Position numbers and translations under genes: made by a program. Shown here one piece after another: positions 18,764-28,601 of a stretch of 64,000 nt of DNA. Each line of letters starts with the position of its first letter. Positions within the stretch are counted from its first letter, which is position 1. Origin of the DNA: Haloferax prahovense DSM 18310. Its GTDB lineage: Archaea; Halobacteriota; Halobacteria; Halobacteriales; Haloferacaceae. The notes beneath the pieces are model-generated. The model was not told where the DNA came from. It was given only the letters and a program-made list of their open reading frames with translations, and did not search any database. Where the stretch lies: NCBI RefSeq assembly GCF_000336815.1, contig NZ_AOLG01000029.1, positions 99,236-163,235 on the forward strand. The letters run 5' to 3'.

Positions 18764-19163
18764 AGTCAAGTTCGAAGCCGCGAAGTCATATGTGTTTGTA
18801 TTTGACGAACGGTCACTTCTGAAATCGCCGGAAAGTCGCACCGCTTGCCGCAAAATAGCGTGATCAGCGTGATTTCAATTTCGAATATCGTCTGTAACGT
18901 GTCCGAAACGAGCGAATTCGACTACTTAGCCACTGTGTTCTCATTGTACAAACACCGCGGTGTTCTAACCGATTCGAGACTCACCGTACAGCGAGAAAAC
19001 ACGGGTATCAGGGACTCTGGGCGGAGAATAGTGCATCGTGGTGGCGGGCGTTTCGACTACGCGGTCGTCGCGAGCGGCGGGCGGCGGTCGATTCGAACGC
19101 ACCGATAGGGCGGGTCCGCGGAGAAGGGAACCGAGAACAGCAGTCGTCAGTCGGGCGGTTTCG
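18764..19163. other. 400-base gap with iclR promoter and palindrome
   Basis: The gap lies between the IclR start and the stop of the upstream M20 gene. It holds an AT-rich promoter-like region (about 18775-18900) and the palindrome at 18951-18964. No coding frame worth calling is present. Confidence 0.5.
18951..18964. promoter_or_regulatory. Perfect 14-base palindrome AACACCGCGGTGTT
   Basis: A perfect dyad in the noncoding gap upstream of the IclR gene. IclR-family dimers bind palindromes of about this length, so autoregulation is a reasonable hypothesis. The distance to the start (187 bases) is large for a simple repressor site. Confidence 0.4.
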
Positions 19164-20411
19164 TCACTCGGTCGCGAGGTCGGCGAGCGCGCCGGCGAGC
19201 ACGCGAGTCGCGTCGGCGCAGTCCTCCCAGTCGGTCCACTCGCGGGGGTTGTGCGAGATGCCGTCGCGGGAGGGGGCAAAGAGCAGTGCGGCGTCCGTGA
19301 CGGCCGCGACGTGCATGGTGTCGTGGCCCGCCCCGGAGTGGAGGTCGAGGGTTTCGAGGTCGGCGTCGGTCCCGGCGTCGTGGAGCGCGGCGCGGCAGCG
19401 CTCGCTCATCTCGACGGGCTTGCGGTCCCACGGGTGCGAGAGCGCGGCCTCGACCGGGCGCTCGGCCTCGATGCGGTCGAGGCTCGCCGCCGCCTCGTCG
19501 ATGACGTACTCGATGGAGTCGTACGCCACGTCGCGGATGTCGACGGTCAGGTCGACTTTCCCGGCGATGACGTTGGGCGCGTTCGGCGAGACCTCCAGTT
19601 TGCCGACGGTCCCAACCGCGGTCTCCGAGACCTCGTTTCGCTCGGTCGTCGCGCGCTCCACGTCGAGGACGAACTCGCTGGCGGCGGCGAGCGCGTCCGA
19701 CCGGTCGTCCATGAGTGTCGACCCGGCGTGGTCGGCCTCGCCCGTGATTTCGACGGCACACCGGGAGAGACCGACGATGCTCGTGACGACGCCGGCGGGG
19801 ACGTTCGCGTCTTCGAGGCGCTCGGACTGCTCGATGTGAAGCTCTATCCACGCGTCCCAGTCGGCGGCGTCGACGCGCCCGTCGCCCCGGTAGCCGATGT
19901 CCGCGAGGGCGTCGCCGAGCGGAATCCCGTCGGCGTCCTCGATGTCGAGGGCCTCTTCGACGCTCAACTCGCCGACGGCGACCGCCGACCCGATGAGGCC
20001 GCCGCCGAACCGCTGGCCCTCCTCCTCGGTGAAGTTGACGACCTCGACGGGTCGGACGGGTTCGATTCCGGCGTCCTGCATCGCGCGGACGCTCTCCAGC
20101 CCCGCGTAGACGCCGAGCGGACCGTCGAAGATGCCGCCTTCGGGGACCGAATCGAGGTGACTTCCCGTGGCGACGGGGGCCGCGTCGGGGTCCGCGCTCT
20201 CGGGTACCCACCGACCGACGATGTTGCCGACCTCGTCGATGGTGATGGAGAGACCGGCGTCCCGAAGGCGCTCGCAGAAGAACTCTCTCGCCCGCCGGTC
20301 CGCCTCGCTGCCGCTCAGGACCGTCCGCCCCCGACCCTCGTCCGTCGGGACGGCCCCGAACTCCGCGTTCGACTCGATGTCGCTGCGGAGTCGCTGCTGA
20401 TTGACTCGCAT
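19164..20411 (-). CDS. M20-family N-carbamoyl/ureido amidohydrolase
   Basis: 415 residues from MRVNQQRLRSDIE, chosen because homology begins there. Metal-ligand motifs of the hydantoinase/carbamoylase branch of M20 peptidases are visible: GSHLDSVPEGGIFDGPLGV (about 82-100), NFTEEEGQRFGG (about 122-133), ELHIEQ (about 185-190) and SGAGHDTMHVA (about 359-369). Members hydrolyse N-carbamoyl-amino acids, ureidoglycolate/allantoate or beta-ureidopropionate in the cytoplasm. The neighbours (IclR regulator, peptide-type importer, DUF1028) suggest uptake and hydrolysis of an amide or ureido compound. The precise substrate is open. Confidence 0.9.
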   Translation of the reverse strand: MRVNQQRLRSDIESNAEFGAVPTDEGRGRTVLSGSEADRRAREFFCERLRDAGLSITIDEVGNIVGRWVPESADPDAAPVATGSHLDSVPEGGIFDGPLGVYAGLESVRAMQDAGIEPVRPVEVVNFTEEEGQRFGGGLIGSAVAVGELSVEEALDIEDADGIPLGDALADIGYRGDGRVDAADWDAWIELHIEQSERLEDANVPAGVVTSIVGLSRCAVEITGEADHAGSTLMDDRSDALAAASEFVLDVERATTERNEVSETAVGTVGKLEVSPNAPNVIAGKVDLTVDIRDVAYDSIEYVIDEAAASLDRIEAERPVEAALSHPWDRKPVEMSERCRAALHDAGTDADLETLDLHSGAGHDTMHVAAVTDAALLFAPSRDGISHNPREWTDWEDCADATRVLAGALADLATE

Positions 20412-20837
20412 GGTTCCCGGATTCGTGACTAACCCTATTTTACTGTTTGGAATTCGGTCACATGCGTGACAGTACTGAGTGGCCGCGAACTCCCCGAAAT
20501 CAGCAGGCACGGCGCGCTGGATGTGGGTTCTGGGACTCTGCCCACCACCCGTGTCGTTCGAGGGCGCACATCGGCGACGTTCGAGGACGCGCGTCGGCGA
20601 CGGTTCGGTCGCCGCGAGTGACCTGCGGGACGCCGATGCGGGCCGTCGTTTGCGACGAGAGGGTTGACATTCGTGGAGTAATCCCGGACACGGACGAGAT
20701 AGAATTGGTCATTCTACAGTTCACTCGCGTTCGGCGCTCGGAACAGTATCTGATATTACATCTTCTCCGTCTCGATATGGGGGTTGTACTCACACAACCA
20801 CAATTTTTATCACACAGTAACGGATTTGAGCGACTGT
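20412..20837. other. Divergent intergenic region of the hydrolase and importer
   Basis: About 430 bases between two divergent starts. It holds the importer promoter near 20803-20812 with an adjacent inverted repeat, and presumably the hydrolase promoter near its start (20412-20460). The frames seen inside are shadows without recognisable content. Confidence 0.5.
20782..20812 (+). promoter_or_regulatory. Importer promoter with inverted repeat
   Basis: GGTTGT-ACTCAC-ACAACC (20782-20799) is immediately followed by an AT box, AATTTTTATC (20803-20812), about 25 bases before the chosen start of the solute-binding protein. That is the expected TATA position for a near-leaderless transcript. The dyad abutting it is a candidate operator, perhaps for the IclR protein. 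Confidence 0.5.
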
Positions 20838-22511
20838 ATGCAAGAGAATGGCAAGGGGAGCGACTCCTCCGACAGCACCGGCGACGGCACGCGTCGCAGT
20901 CGTTTCGACCGCCGTACCTTCCTCGGGGCGGCGGCGACGACCGGCGCGGCGGCGCTCGCCGGGTGTACGGGCGGCGGTTCGGACGACAGCACGACCGAAG
21001 ATTCGGGGTCCTCGGGTGGAAGCGACGACACGGAGAGCACCGACACGACCGCCGCGAGCGGCGGGAAGCAGGGCGGCACGCTCCAGTGGGGCGGCGCGGT
21101 GCCGGTGCAGGGGCTCGACCCGCACATCGACACTTCGGCGGCCTCGAAGCGCGTCCTGGAGAATATCTACGAGGAAGTCGTCGCGCTACAGGACGACTAC
21201 TCCATCCAGCCGCACCTCGCGGAGTCGATGGAGCAGTCCGACGACAACACGCTCCTGACGTTCAACCTCCGGGAGGGCGTCACCTTCCACAACGGCAAGG
21301 AGATGACCTCCGAGGACGTGCTGGCGAGCTACGAGCGCGTCCAGAACGGCGACTACCTCGCCACCGGCTTCTTCGACTACGTCGAGGAGCTTCGCGCCCC
21401 CGACGACTACACCTTCGAGGTCCAACTCACCGAACCCTTCGCGCCGTTCCTCGCGAAGATGGCGACGGCGGAACTGTCGGTCATGCCCGCCGAGAACGCC
21501 GAGAAGGACATGGTCGAAGAACCCATCGGGACCGGCCCGTACGTGTTCGAGAGCCGCGAAATCGAGACCTCGTTCACGATGTCGCGCAACGAGGACTACT
21601 GGGGCGCGTCCGACGAGGACGGCCCGTTCATCGACACCATCGTCAAGAGCGAGGTGCCGGACCCGAGCGTCCGCCTCCAGTCGTTCCTCGCCGGCGAGTA
21701 CGACTTCATCAACGGCATCGCGCCGAAGGACGTCTCCCGCGTCGAGCAGGCCCCCGACGTTCGGTTCGAAAAGCAGTTCCCGAAATCGCTCGTCTACCTC
21801 GGCCTGAACTGCGACGTGGCTCCGTTCGACAACAAGGACGCCCGCCTCGCGCTCGACTACACCATCGACAAGGAGAAGGTCGCCGAGGCGGCCCTCTACG
21901 GCACCGGTCAGACCACCGCGTCCCCGGCGACGCCCGGTAGTCCGTGGGTCAACCCGGACATCGAACCCCGCCCACGTGACCTCGAGAAGGCCCAAGAGCA
22001 CCTCGACGCCGCCGGCATGTCCGACGGCTTCACGGCGACGTTCAAGATTCCGCAGTCCTACCCGACGCAGGTGCAGGCCGCGGAGGTCATCGCCGCCGAC
22101 GCCGCCGAGGTCGGCATCAACCTCGAAATCCAGCAGATTACGTGGAGCACGTGGCTCTCGGACGTCTACTCCAACCGCGACTTCCAGGCGACGACGAGCT
22201 CCTACCTCGCGCTCTGGTACCCCGACGTGTCGTTCTACAAATTCCTGCACCCCAACGGGGCGTTCTTCTTCACCAACTGGGTGAACGAGGACTACAACGC
22301 GCTCGTCGAGGAGGCGCGCACCATCTACGACGAACAGGAGCGGGCCGACCTCTACCACCAGGCGACGGAGATTCTCCACGAGGACCGCGCCGGCCACCTC
22401 TTCCTGTGGTGGCAGCCGAGCCTCTACGGGGCCGCCTCGCAGTACAAAGGTGACATCGGCGCGCCCGACGGGTCGACGCTGCAGTTCGGCGACAACTGGC
22501 TCGACCGCTAA
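20838..22511 (+). CDS. Peptide/nickel-type ABC solute-binding lipoprotein
   Basis: 557 residues from MQENGKGSDS; an upstream ATG at 20784 would place the promoter inside the gene. A Tat lipoprotein signal is clear (SRFDRRTFLGAA, then ALAGC). The SBP_bac_5 fold follows in normal order: DPHIDTSAASKRVLENIYEEV, LTFNLREGVTFHNGKEMTSEDV, GTGPYVFES, RNEDYWGA, and a C-terminal lobe ending near LFLWWQPSLYGA. It is the substrate receptor of the importer encoded downstream. The substrate (peptide, or the ureido compound cleaved by the adjacent hydrolase) is inferred only. Confidence 0.93.
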   Translation: MQENGKGSDSSDSTGDGTRRSRFDRRTFLGAAATTGAAALAGCTGGGSDDSTTEDSGSSGGSDDTESTDTTAASGGKQGGTLQWGGAVPVQGLDPHIDTSAASKRVLENIYEEVVALQDDYSIQPHLAESMEQSDDNTLLTFNLREGVTFHNGKEMTSEDVLASYERVQNGDYLATGFFDYVEELRAPDDYTFEVQLTEPFAPFLAKMATAELSVMPAENAEKDMVEEPIGTGPYVFESREIETSFTMSRNEDYWGASDEDGPFIDTIVKSEVPDPSVRLQSFLAGEYDFINGIAPKDVSRVEQAPDVRFEKQFPKSLVYLGLNCDVAPFDNKDARLALDYTIDKEKVAEAALYGTGQTTASPATPGSPWVNPDIEPRPRDLEKAQEHLDAAGMSDGFTATFKIPQSYPTQVQAAEVIAADAAEVGINLEIQQITWSTWLSDVYSNRDFQATTSSYLALWYPDVSFYKFLHPNGAFFFTNWVNEDYNALVEEARTIYDEQERADLYHQATEILHEDRAGHLFLWWQPSLYGAASQYKGDIGAPDGSTLQFGDNWLDR

Positions 22512-22526
22512 CACAGATTCCACACA

Positions 22527-23486
22527 ATGTCGATGTACAACTACGTCTTTCGGCGCGTCGGGTTCATGGCGGTGACGCTGTTCTTCGTCACGCTCATCGC
22601 CTTCGCCGTCACCAACATCCTGCCCGGTGACGTGGCCCTGCTCATCTTGGGCCCCAACGCGACCGAACAATCGCTCGAAGCGCTCCAAACCCAACTGGGA
22701 CTCAACCGCCCGCTGTACGTGCAGTACATCGACTGGGTCGTCGGGCTCCTCCAGGGGAACATGGGCGAATCGCTCCGGTTCGGCGAACCCGTGTCGCAAC
22801 TCATCGCCGAGCGTCTGCCCCGGTCGATGATGCTCGCCGTCGCCGCGACGCTCGTCGCCGTCGTGCTGTCGGTCCCGCTCGGCGTCTACGCCGCCGTCAA
22901 CCAGAACGAAGCGCCCGACGTGAGCGCCTCGATGTTCGCCTTCGTCGGCATCTCGATGCCGATATTCCTGTGGGGGCTGGTGTTCATCCTGGTGTTCGCC
23001 GTCTGGCTGAACCTCTTTCCGACCGGGGGGTACGTCTCCCCGAGCGAGGACCTCGTCGGGTCGCTCACGCGACTCGTCCTCCCCGCGGGAGCGATGGGCT
23101 TCGCGCTCACCGCTTACATCATGCGGATGACCCGGTCGTCGATGCTTGAGGTTCTCAGCGAGGAGTACATCAATCTCGCGCGTGCGAAGGGGATGAGCCA
23201 ACGGGTCATCGTCCTCAGACACGCGCTCAAGAACGCAATCATCCCCGTCATCACGGTCATCGCGTTCCAGTTCAGCTACGCGTTCGGCGGGGTCGTCGTG
23301 CTCGAAGAGGTGTTCTTCTGGCCCGGCATCGGTCGGCTGACGCTGACCGCGATTCAGAGCCGCGATATCCCCTTGATTCAGGGGTGCATCCTCGTGGTCG
23401 CACTTATCTACATGTTCTCGAACTTCGCCGCAGACCTGCTGTACGCGTACTTCGACCCGCGCATCCGCTACGGAGGTGACGACTGA
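22527..23486 (+). CDS. ABC importer permease (DppB type)
   Basis: 319 residues with six hydrophobic segments. The N-terminal YVFRRVGFMAVTLFFVTLIAFA and the EAA-loop region YINLARAKGMSQRVIVLRHALKNAIIPVI (about 213-241) are characteristic of DppB/OppB permeases. It starts 15 bases after the solute-binding protein and its stop overlaps the next permease by one base. It forms the membrane channel with that partner. Confidence 0.94.
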   Translation: MSMYNYVFRRVGFMAVTLFFVTLIAFAVTNILPGDVALLILGPNATEQSLEALQTQLGLNRPLYVQYIDWVVGLLQGNMGESLRFGEPVSQLIAERLPRSMMLAVAATLVAVVLSVPLGVYAAVNQNEAPDVSASMFAFVGISMPIFLWGLVFILVFAVWLNLFPTGGYVSPSEDLVGSLTRLVLPAGAMGFALTAYIMRMTRSSMLEVLSEEYINLARAKGMSQRVIVLRHALKNAIIPVITVIAFQFSYAFGGVVVLEEVFFWPGIGRLTLTAIQSRDIPLIQGCILVVALIYMFSNFAADLLYAYFDPRIRYGGDD

Positions 23487-24385
23487 TGGCGACCGAACAG
23501 GAGACCGACCGCGGTCGCTTCACCATCACGCAGTCACAGCGCGACCGCATCGCCCGGTTCGTCCGGAAGTTCCGCAGCAACACGAAGGCGATGCTCGGCT
23601 TCACCATCGTGGTGCTGCTCGTGCTCGTCGCCATCTTCGCGCCGATTATCGCGCCGTACCCCATCGACGCGACGAACATCGAAGACCGTTCGCAGGCCCC
23701 GTCGGTCGAACACCCGTTCGGCACCGACGACCTCGGCCGCGACATCTTCAGCCGCGTCGTCATGGGAAGCCGCATCTCGCTGTACGTCGGCTTCGGAGCT
23801 ATCTCCGGCGCGCTCGCCGTCGGGGCCGTCGTCGGTGTCGTCGCCGGCTACGCCGGCGGGTTAACCGACGAGATACTGATGCGCGTCATGGACGCCGCGA
23901 TGGCGTTCCCACCGGTGTTGCTCGCGCTCACGCTCCTGGTCGTTCTCGGCCCGGAGTTGAGTAACGTCGTCATCGCGCTCGCGTTCGTCTACACGCCGTA
24001 CATCGCCCGCGTCTCGCGGAGCGCGGCGTTAGCCGAGCGCAACGAGGCGTACGTCGAGGCCGCCATCGCCCGCGGCGAGAGCGACTCGCGCATCGTCTTC
24101 AGCGAGGTGTTCCCGAACTGTATGGCGCCCATGCTGGTTCAGGGGTCGCTGAACGTCTCGTTCGCCATCCTCGCGGAGGCGAGCCTGTCGTTCCTCGGCC
24201 TCGGCGCGCAACCGCCGCGGCCGTCGTGGGGGCTGATGATTAACACCGGTCGCGGCTTCATGGAGACCGCGCCGTGGATGTTGCTGTTCCCAGCGCTGGC
24301 TATCGGTATCGCCGTCGTCGGGTTCAACATGCTCGGCGACGGACTGCGTGACGTGCTCGACCCCAAAGTGGAGGCGATAGAATGA
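23486..24385 (+). CDS. ABC importer permease (DppC type)
   Basis: 299 residues. It has an N-terminal cytoplasmic segment, a first helix (about 36-56), the [19 protein letters not shown] motif (about 79-97) and the EAA loop [29 protein letters not shown] (about 188-216), all standard for DppC/OppC. It overlaps the upstream permease by one base and the ATPase gene by four (ATGA). Confidence 0.94.
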   Translation: MATEQETDRGRFTITQSQRDRIARFVRKFRSNTKAMLGFTIVVLLVLVAIFAPIIAPYPIDATNIEDRSQAPSVEHPFGTDDLGRDIFSRVVMGSRISLYVGFGAISGALAVGAVVGVVAGYAGGLTDEILMRVMDAAMAFPPVLLALTLLVVLGPELSNVVIALAFVYTPYIARVSRSAALAERNEAYVEAAIARGESDSRIVFSEVFPNCMAPMLVQGSLNVSFAILAEASLSFLGLGAQPPRPSWGLMINTGRGFMETAPWMLLFPALAIGIAVVGFNMLGDGLRDVLDPKVEAIE

Positions 24386-26535
24386 GCGCACCCACCACCG
24401 CGACCGACCGCGAGGCCGACGACGGTCCGCTGCTCGACGTGCGCGGACTCAGAACCGAGTTCCGCACCGACGCCGGCCCCATCGTCGCCTCCAACGAGGT
24501 GTCGTTCTCGCTCGACCGCGGCGAGACCATGGGTCTCGTCGGCGAGTCGGGCGCGGGCAAGTCCGTGACGGCGCGGTCGCTCATGCGCCTCATCGACTCG
24601 CCCGGCGAAATCACCGGCGGGCAGGTCGTCTTCAACGGGGAAGACCTCCTGCAGAAGACGGAAGCCGAGATGCGCGACATCCGCGGCAACCGCATCGCGA
24701 TGATTCCGCAGGACCCGATGTCGTCGCTCAACCCGGTGATGACCGTCGGCGAGCAGATCACGGAGACGATTCGCCGCCATCAGGACGTCTCCAAGTCAGA
24801 GGCACGCCAGCTCGCCATCGAATCGATGGACGACGTCGGCATCCCCGACGCGGAAGAACGCATCGACGACTACCCCCACGAGTTCTCCGGCGGGATGCGC
24901 CAGCGCGTCCTCGTCGCCATCGGCTTCTCCTGCGAGCCGGACCTCATCATCGCCGACGAGCCGACCACCGCGCTCGACGTGACGACGCAGGCGAAGATTC
25001 TCGACCTGCTCAACGAGATGCAGGAGCGCGAGGGGACGGCCGTGCTGATGATCACCCACAACCTCGGCGTCGTCGCCCAGACGTGCGACCACGTCGGCGT
25101 GATGTACGCCGGGAACCTCGTGGAGACGGCCGAACTCGGCGACCTGTTCGACCGCCCGCGACACCCCTACACCCGCGCGCTCATCGACTCCATCCCGGAG
25201 GTCGACACCGACTACGACGAACTGCCGACGCTCGACGGCGCGATGCCCGACCTCGGGAACCTCCCGAGCGGCTGTAACTTCGCGCCGCGGTGTCCGCACG
25301 CCACCGAGGCGTGCCGGACCGGCGGCGACCCGTCGCTCGACTCCGTCGGCGACGACTCGTCGCGCGCGGCGTGTCTCCACGCCGCCGACCTCGACCTCTC
25401 GGAGAGCACGGTCCCCGAATCCGGGGCCGGCCGCCGCGACGTCGACCGCAGCGGCGAACCGCTGTTCGAGGTGCGGAACCTGAAGAAGTACTTCAACGCC
25501 GGCGAGGGCGTCTTCGGCAACGTCCACCTCTCGTGGGAGGGCGGCGGCCTGCCGACCGTCGAACGGCGGCACGTCAAGGCCGTCGACGACGTGAGCTTCG
25601 ACGTCTATCCCGGCGAGACCGTCGGGCTCGTCGGCGAGTCCGGCTGCGGGAAGTCCACGGTCGCTCGCACCGCGCTCCGGCTCCTCGACCCGACCGACGG
25701 CGAGGTGTACTTCGAGGGACAGCCGCTCCACGAGCTCGGCACCTCGGAGATTCGGAGTCTGCGCCGCGAGATGCAGATGATATTCCAGGACCCCCAGAGC
25801 TCGCTCAACCCGCGGAAGACCGTCGGCCAAATCGTCGGGCGCGCGATGGAGAAACACGGCATCGCTACCGGCGAGGAAAAGCGCGAACGAGTGGGCGACC
25901 TGCTCGAACGCGTCGGCCTGTCGCGGGCCGCCGCGAGCAAGTACCCCCACGAGTTCTCCGGGGGGCAACAACAGCGCGTCGCCATCGCGCACGCGCTCGC
26001 GGTCGAACCGAAGCTCATCGTCTGCGACGAGCCCGTCTCGGCGCTCGACGTGAGCGTGCAGGCGCAGATTCTCAACCTCCTGAACGAGATTCAGGAAGAC
26101 GAGAACATCTCGTTCCTGTTTATCTCGCACAACATCGGTGTCATCCGGCACATCTGCGACCGCGTGGCCGTGATGTACCTCGGCAAGATAGCGGAGTTCG
26201 GGAGCATCGAGCAGGTGTTCTCGCCGCCGTTCCACCCCTACACGGAGAGCCTCCTGTCGGCGGTCCCCCACGCGAACCCGGACCGCGAGACGGACCGCAT
26301 CTTGCTTGAGGGGAGCGTTCCGAGTCCCATCAACCCACCGTCGGGCTGTCCGTTCCAGACGCGCTGTCCGAAGAAAATCGGCGACGTCTGCGAGCAGGAG
26401 CTCCCGGAGCTCGAATCGGTCGGGGGCGCGGACCACTACATCTCCTGTCACCTCTCGGAGGAGGAGATGAGCCAGCGTGACTCGTTCATCACGCCGTCGA
26501 AGCGCGCGGAGACCAGTCCGGCCGACTCGGACTGA
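24382..26535 (+). CDS. Fused double ABC ATPase (DppD-DppF type)
   Basis: 717 residues, two nucleotide-binding domains in one chain. NBD1 has Walker A GESGAGKS (about 54-61), signature FSGGMRQRV and Walker [16 protein letters not shown]2 has GESGCGKS (about 416-423), signature FSGGQQQRV and [12 protein letters not shown]. Each half ends with the Cys-containing oligopeptide-transporter tail ([17 protein letters not shown] and [13 protein letters not shown]). The fusion replaces the usual two separate subunits and powers the importer encoded just upstream. Confidence 0.95.
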   Translation: MSAPTTATDREADDGPLLDVRGLRTEFRTDAGPIVASNEVSFSLDRGETMGLVGESGAGKSVTARSLMRLIDSPGEITGGQVVFNGEDLLQKTEAEMRDIRGNRIAMIPQDPMSSLNPVMTVGEQITETIRRHQDVSKSEARQLAIESMDDVGIPDAEERIDDYPHEFSGGMRQRVLVAIGFSCEPDLIIADEPTTALDVTTQAKILDLLNEMQEREGTAVLMITHNLGVVAQTCDHVGVMYAGNLVETAELGDLFDRPRHPYTRALIDSIPEVDTDYDELPTLDGAMPDLGNLPSGCNFAPRCPHATEACRTGGDPSLDSVGDDSSRAACLHAADLDLSESTVPESGAGRRDVDRSGEPLFEVRNLKKYFNAGEGVFGNVHLSWEGGGLPTVERRHVKAVDDVSFDVYPGETVGLVGESGCGKSTVARTALRLLDPTDGEVYFEGQPLHELGTSEIRSLRREMQMIFQDPQSSLNPRKTVGQIVGRAMEKHGIATGEEKRERVGDLLERVGLSRAAASKYPHEFSGGQQQRVAIAHALAVEPKLIVCDEPVSALDVSVQAQILNLLNEIQEDENISFLFISHNIGVIRHICDRVAVMYLGKIAEFGSIEQVFSPPFHPYTESLLSAVPHANPDRETDRILLEGSVPSPINPPSGCPFQTRCPKKIGDVCEQELPELESVGGADHYISCHLSEEEMSQRDSFITPSKRAETSPADSD

Positions 26536-26580
26536 CGCCGTCCGCGCGGTCTCTTCTCAGTACCTGACGCCGGAGTCGGG

Positions 26581-27270
26581 TCAGTATTTCACGCCGAAGT
26601 CGAGAATCTCGTCGGGGTAGTCGCCGAACTGCGCGTCCGTCTCGCGCCGAATCTGGTCTTTCGCGCGCCGCGCCTCCGCGAGCAGGTCGCGGAGGTCGGA
26701 CACCGGTTCGTCGGAGAGGTCGACCCGGAGGTTGTGGTAGAACTCCGGCGTCGGCGCGTGGACGAGCACCGCGGCGCTCATCTCGCCGCGGCCGTCGCCG
26801 CCGGCCGCCTCGCCGGCTTCGAGCGCCGAGACGAGTCGGTCGGCCATGTCGCCGTCGGCGGACTCGTAGGCCTCGGCGGTCGCCTCGACGACCGCCTCGC
26901 CGGCGAGCATGTTGCCCGCGACGGTGTAGTCGTCGCCGACGCGGTGGCCGGCCCACGCGACGCACTCGCCGCCGGTGAAGGCGAACTCGCCGGCCGCGCC
27001 GACGCCGTTGACCTGCCGGTAGGCGGCGTGGTCGTCGGCGTCGAGGAGGGTTTCGAAGGCGTCGTCGATGCGCTCGCCGGCTTCCGCGCGGGCGACCGCG
27101 TCGCGGCCGTGTTCGGTCTTCGTGTACGACTGCGTGACCGCCGCGCCGCCGGCGCTCACGTAGGGGCAGGTCGCGCCGACAGCGACCGTGCCGGTCGTTA
27201 CCGCCGCGCCGAAAACGTTCGCGTCCGGGTCGCGCGCCGCTATCGAGAAGGTTCCTGGGACGTGTCGCAT
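26581..27270 (-). CDS. DUF1028 protein (Ntn-hydrolase-like)
   Basis: 229 residues from MRHVPGTFSIAARDPDANVFG; the longer upstream frame has no family similarity. The sequence shows the DUF1028 hallmarks FSIAARDP at the N terminus, GATCPYVSAGGAAVTQSYT, and YTVAGNMLAG (about 119-128). The family is thought to have an Ntn-hydrolase-like fold and often sits beside amidohydrolases and peptide importers, as here. A perfect 11-base dyad (AGTACGGTACT, 27271-27281) abuts its start codon. The reaction is not established; an amide-bond hydrolase of the same catabolic pathway is the natural guess. Confidence 0.9.
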   Translation of the reverse strand: MRHVPGTFSIAARDPDANVFGAAVTTGTVAVGATCPYVSAGGAAVTQSYTKTEHGRDAVARAEAGERIDDAFETLLDADDHAAYRQVNGVGAAGEFAFTGGECVAWAGHRVGDDYTVAGNMLAGEAVVEATAEAYESADGDMADRLVSALEAGEAAGGDGRGEMSAAVLVHAPTPEFYHNLRVDLSDEPVSDLRDLLAEARRAKDQIRRETDAQFGDYPDEILDFGVKY

Positions 27271-27673
27271 AGTACGGTACTGCGTTTCGGTCACGCTCGC
27301 ACGGTAAATACTCTCCCTCTCGCGGAGCGGAACGGAGACGCGGGTAGTGTCCGAGCGCGACGTAACAGTTCGGACTCTGTGGAGTCCCGCACCGGATTCA
27401 GCGTCCTCCCCGTTCGCAACTACCGAGATAGTATTGTAAATGAGAGACATCATTGATGAGCACTATTTCTTATTTATCGGACTTTCCTATCCGGATGTTT
27501 TTGAATCAGTCGTGAATGATTGCATTATCACCCCAGCTTCTGATTGAGCGAAAAAGCTCATTCGGGAGACGCTCTACTGCGGTGCAGTATTTGTCTCGGA
27601 GAGCAATACCGACCGTCTCGCGGGCCGGCAGTCGAATCCAAGGCTTATGTTGTCGCGGTGGCAAGACGAACGT
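27271..27673. other. Divergent 400-base gap
   Basis: It contains the 11-base dyad beside the DUF1028 start and AT-rich promoter-like DNA at about 27425-27500. No gene is evident; in-frame extensions of the DUF1028 frame through part of it look noncoding. Confidence 0.5.
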
Positions 27674-27868
27674 ATGAGACTCGGCATCGGTCGAACCGGC
27701 GTGGTGATTCTCCTCGGACTGTTCGTCATCCTCGGTGCGGAGGACGTGTACGTCTGGGCCGTCGCCGGAACCGTTCCCGGCGTCGAGTTCTTCCTGGCGC
27801 TCGTGTTCGTCCTCGCCGTCGCGTTCGTGGCGATTCGGGAGGCGCGGGCGCACCCGCCGAGTCGGTAG
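27674..27868 (+). CDS. Small two-helix membrane protein, 64 aa
   Basis: MRLGIGRTGVVILLGLFVILGAEDVY opens with a hydrophobic helix, and a second follows at about residues 33-53 (FFLALVFVLAVAFVAI). A longer frame starting at 27647 is possible, but this ATG gives a typical membrane-protein N terminus. Function unknown. It stands alone between the DUF1028 gene and the zinc-type metalloprotein gene. Confidence 0.6.
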   Translation: MRLGIGRTGVVILLGLFVILGAEDVYVWAVAGTVPGVEFFLALVFVLAVAFVAIREARAHPPSR

Positions 27869-27900
27869 TCGTTCGCCGCTCGGAACGTGGTTTTCGCCCG

Positions 27901-28497
27901 CTATTCTTCGCGCTCTCTGCAGTCGAGCGGCGCTTCGCAGCACGCCGAACGATAAGCCGACGACTCGCGGACCAGTTTGCACTCGCGGTAGCGGTAGGCG
28001 ACGTCCGCGCCGCAGGCTTCGCAGGTGAGGGTGTACTTCGGCTCCGCGAACCGGCGGACGCGGACCGGCGCGTCGACCGCCTCGGCGCGGCGCTTGAACG
28101 CCGGACCGTGGTCGGTCGTGCCGAACGCCTGAAACTGCTCGACGTGGACGAGTTCGTGCCGGAGCGTCGCCGTCCACTCCCCGCGGTCGAACGACTCGAA
28201 CGCCCGCCACGACAGCGACATGGTACACGTGGGCGCGGCGTCGAGTTCGGCCGATTGCGACGACGTGCCGGTCCACCGTCTCGGCTCACCGACCGTCGCG
28301 TCGTCGACGTTCGGGGTCTTCACGGCCGCCGCCCGCCGCTTCGCGCGGGTGGACACTTCCCACCGGACGCGGTGTAAGTCCACGGCGAAGTCGTATTGCC
28401 CCGCCGCGTGGCGGCAGTACGTCCGCGACCAGCTCACCAGCTCGTCGCCGGTCTCGATAGCGTCGTACCCGCCGAGGCTCCCGTCTTCGTGTCCCAC
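27901..28497 (-). CDS. SprT-like zinc metalloprotein
   Basis: About 198 residues from a GTG start (GHEDGSLGGYDAIETGDEL). The core HELVHVEQFQAFGTTDHGPAFKRRAEAV holds the HExxH-like zinc site (H-E-L-V-H) with a downstream histidine. The C-terminal CEACGADVAYRYRECK and ACCEAPL cysteines form a zinc-ribbon-like element. This matches SprT-like proteins, relatives of SPRTN proteases that act on DNA-protein crosslinks; the haloarchaeal role is unproven. The longer open frame reaching into the next gene is arginine-rich and looks noncoding, so a late start was chosen. Confidence 0.75.
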   Translation of the reverse strand: MGHEDGSLGGYDAIETGDELVSWSRTYCRHAAGQYDFAVDLHRVRWEVSTRAKRRAAAVKTPNVDDATVGEPRRWTGTSSQSAELDAAPTCTMSLSWRAFESFDRGEWTATLRHELVHVEQFQAFGTTDHGPAFKRRAEAVDAPVRVRRFAEPKYTLTCEACGADVAYRYRECKLVRESSAYRSACCEAPLDCREREE

Positions 28498-28567
28498 GAT
28501 TTCGAGCCGTGGTTCGGAGCGCGCCGATATGTGTGTTGTGCCACCCGCGCGGTCGCCGTCGAGCGGT

Positions 28568-28600
28568 GTGGGTATGGGTGTTGGTGCGGGTGTGGATGCG
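28568..28600 (+). other. GT-rich tract with four G-runs
   Basis: Thirty-odd bases composed almost only of G and T, with runs GGG, GGG, GG and GGG in the short gap between the SprT-like and phosphomutase genes. Possible G-quadruplex or transcript-end structure; nothing proves a function. Confidence 0.35.
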
Positions 28601-28601
28601 G

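Noticed and set aside
21186-23222. Minus-strand 678-codon frame over the importer genes
   Set aside because: Antisense shadow of the solute-binding protein and permease genes, which have clear family motifs.
24796-26451. Minus-strand 551-codon frame over the fused ATPase
   Set aside because: Antisense to two well-conserved NBDs; composition typical of shadow frames.
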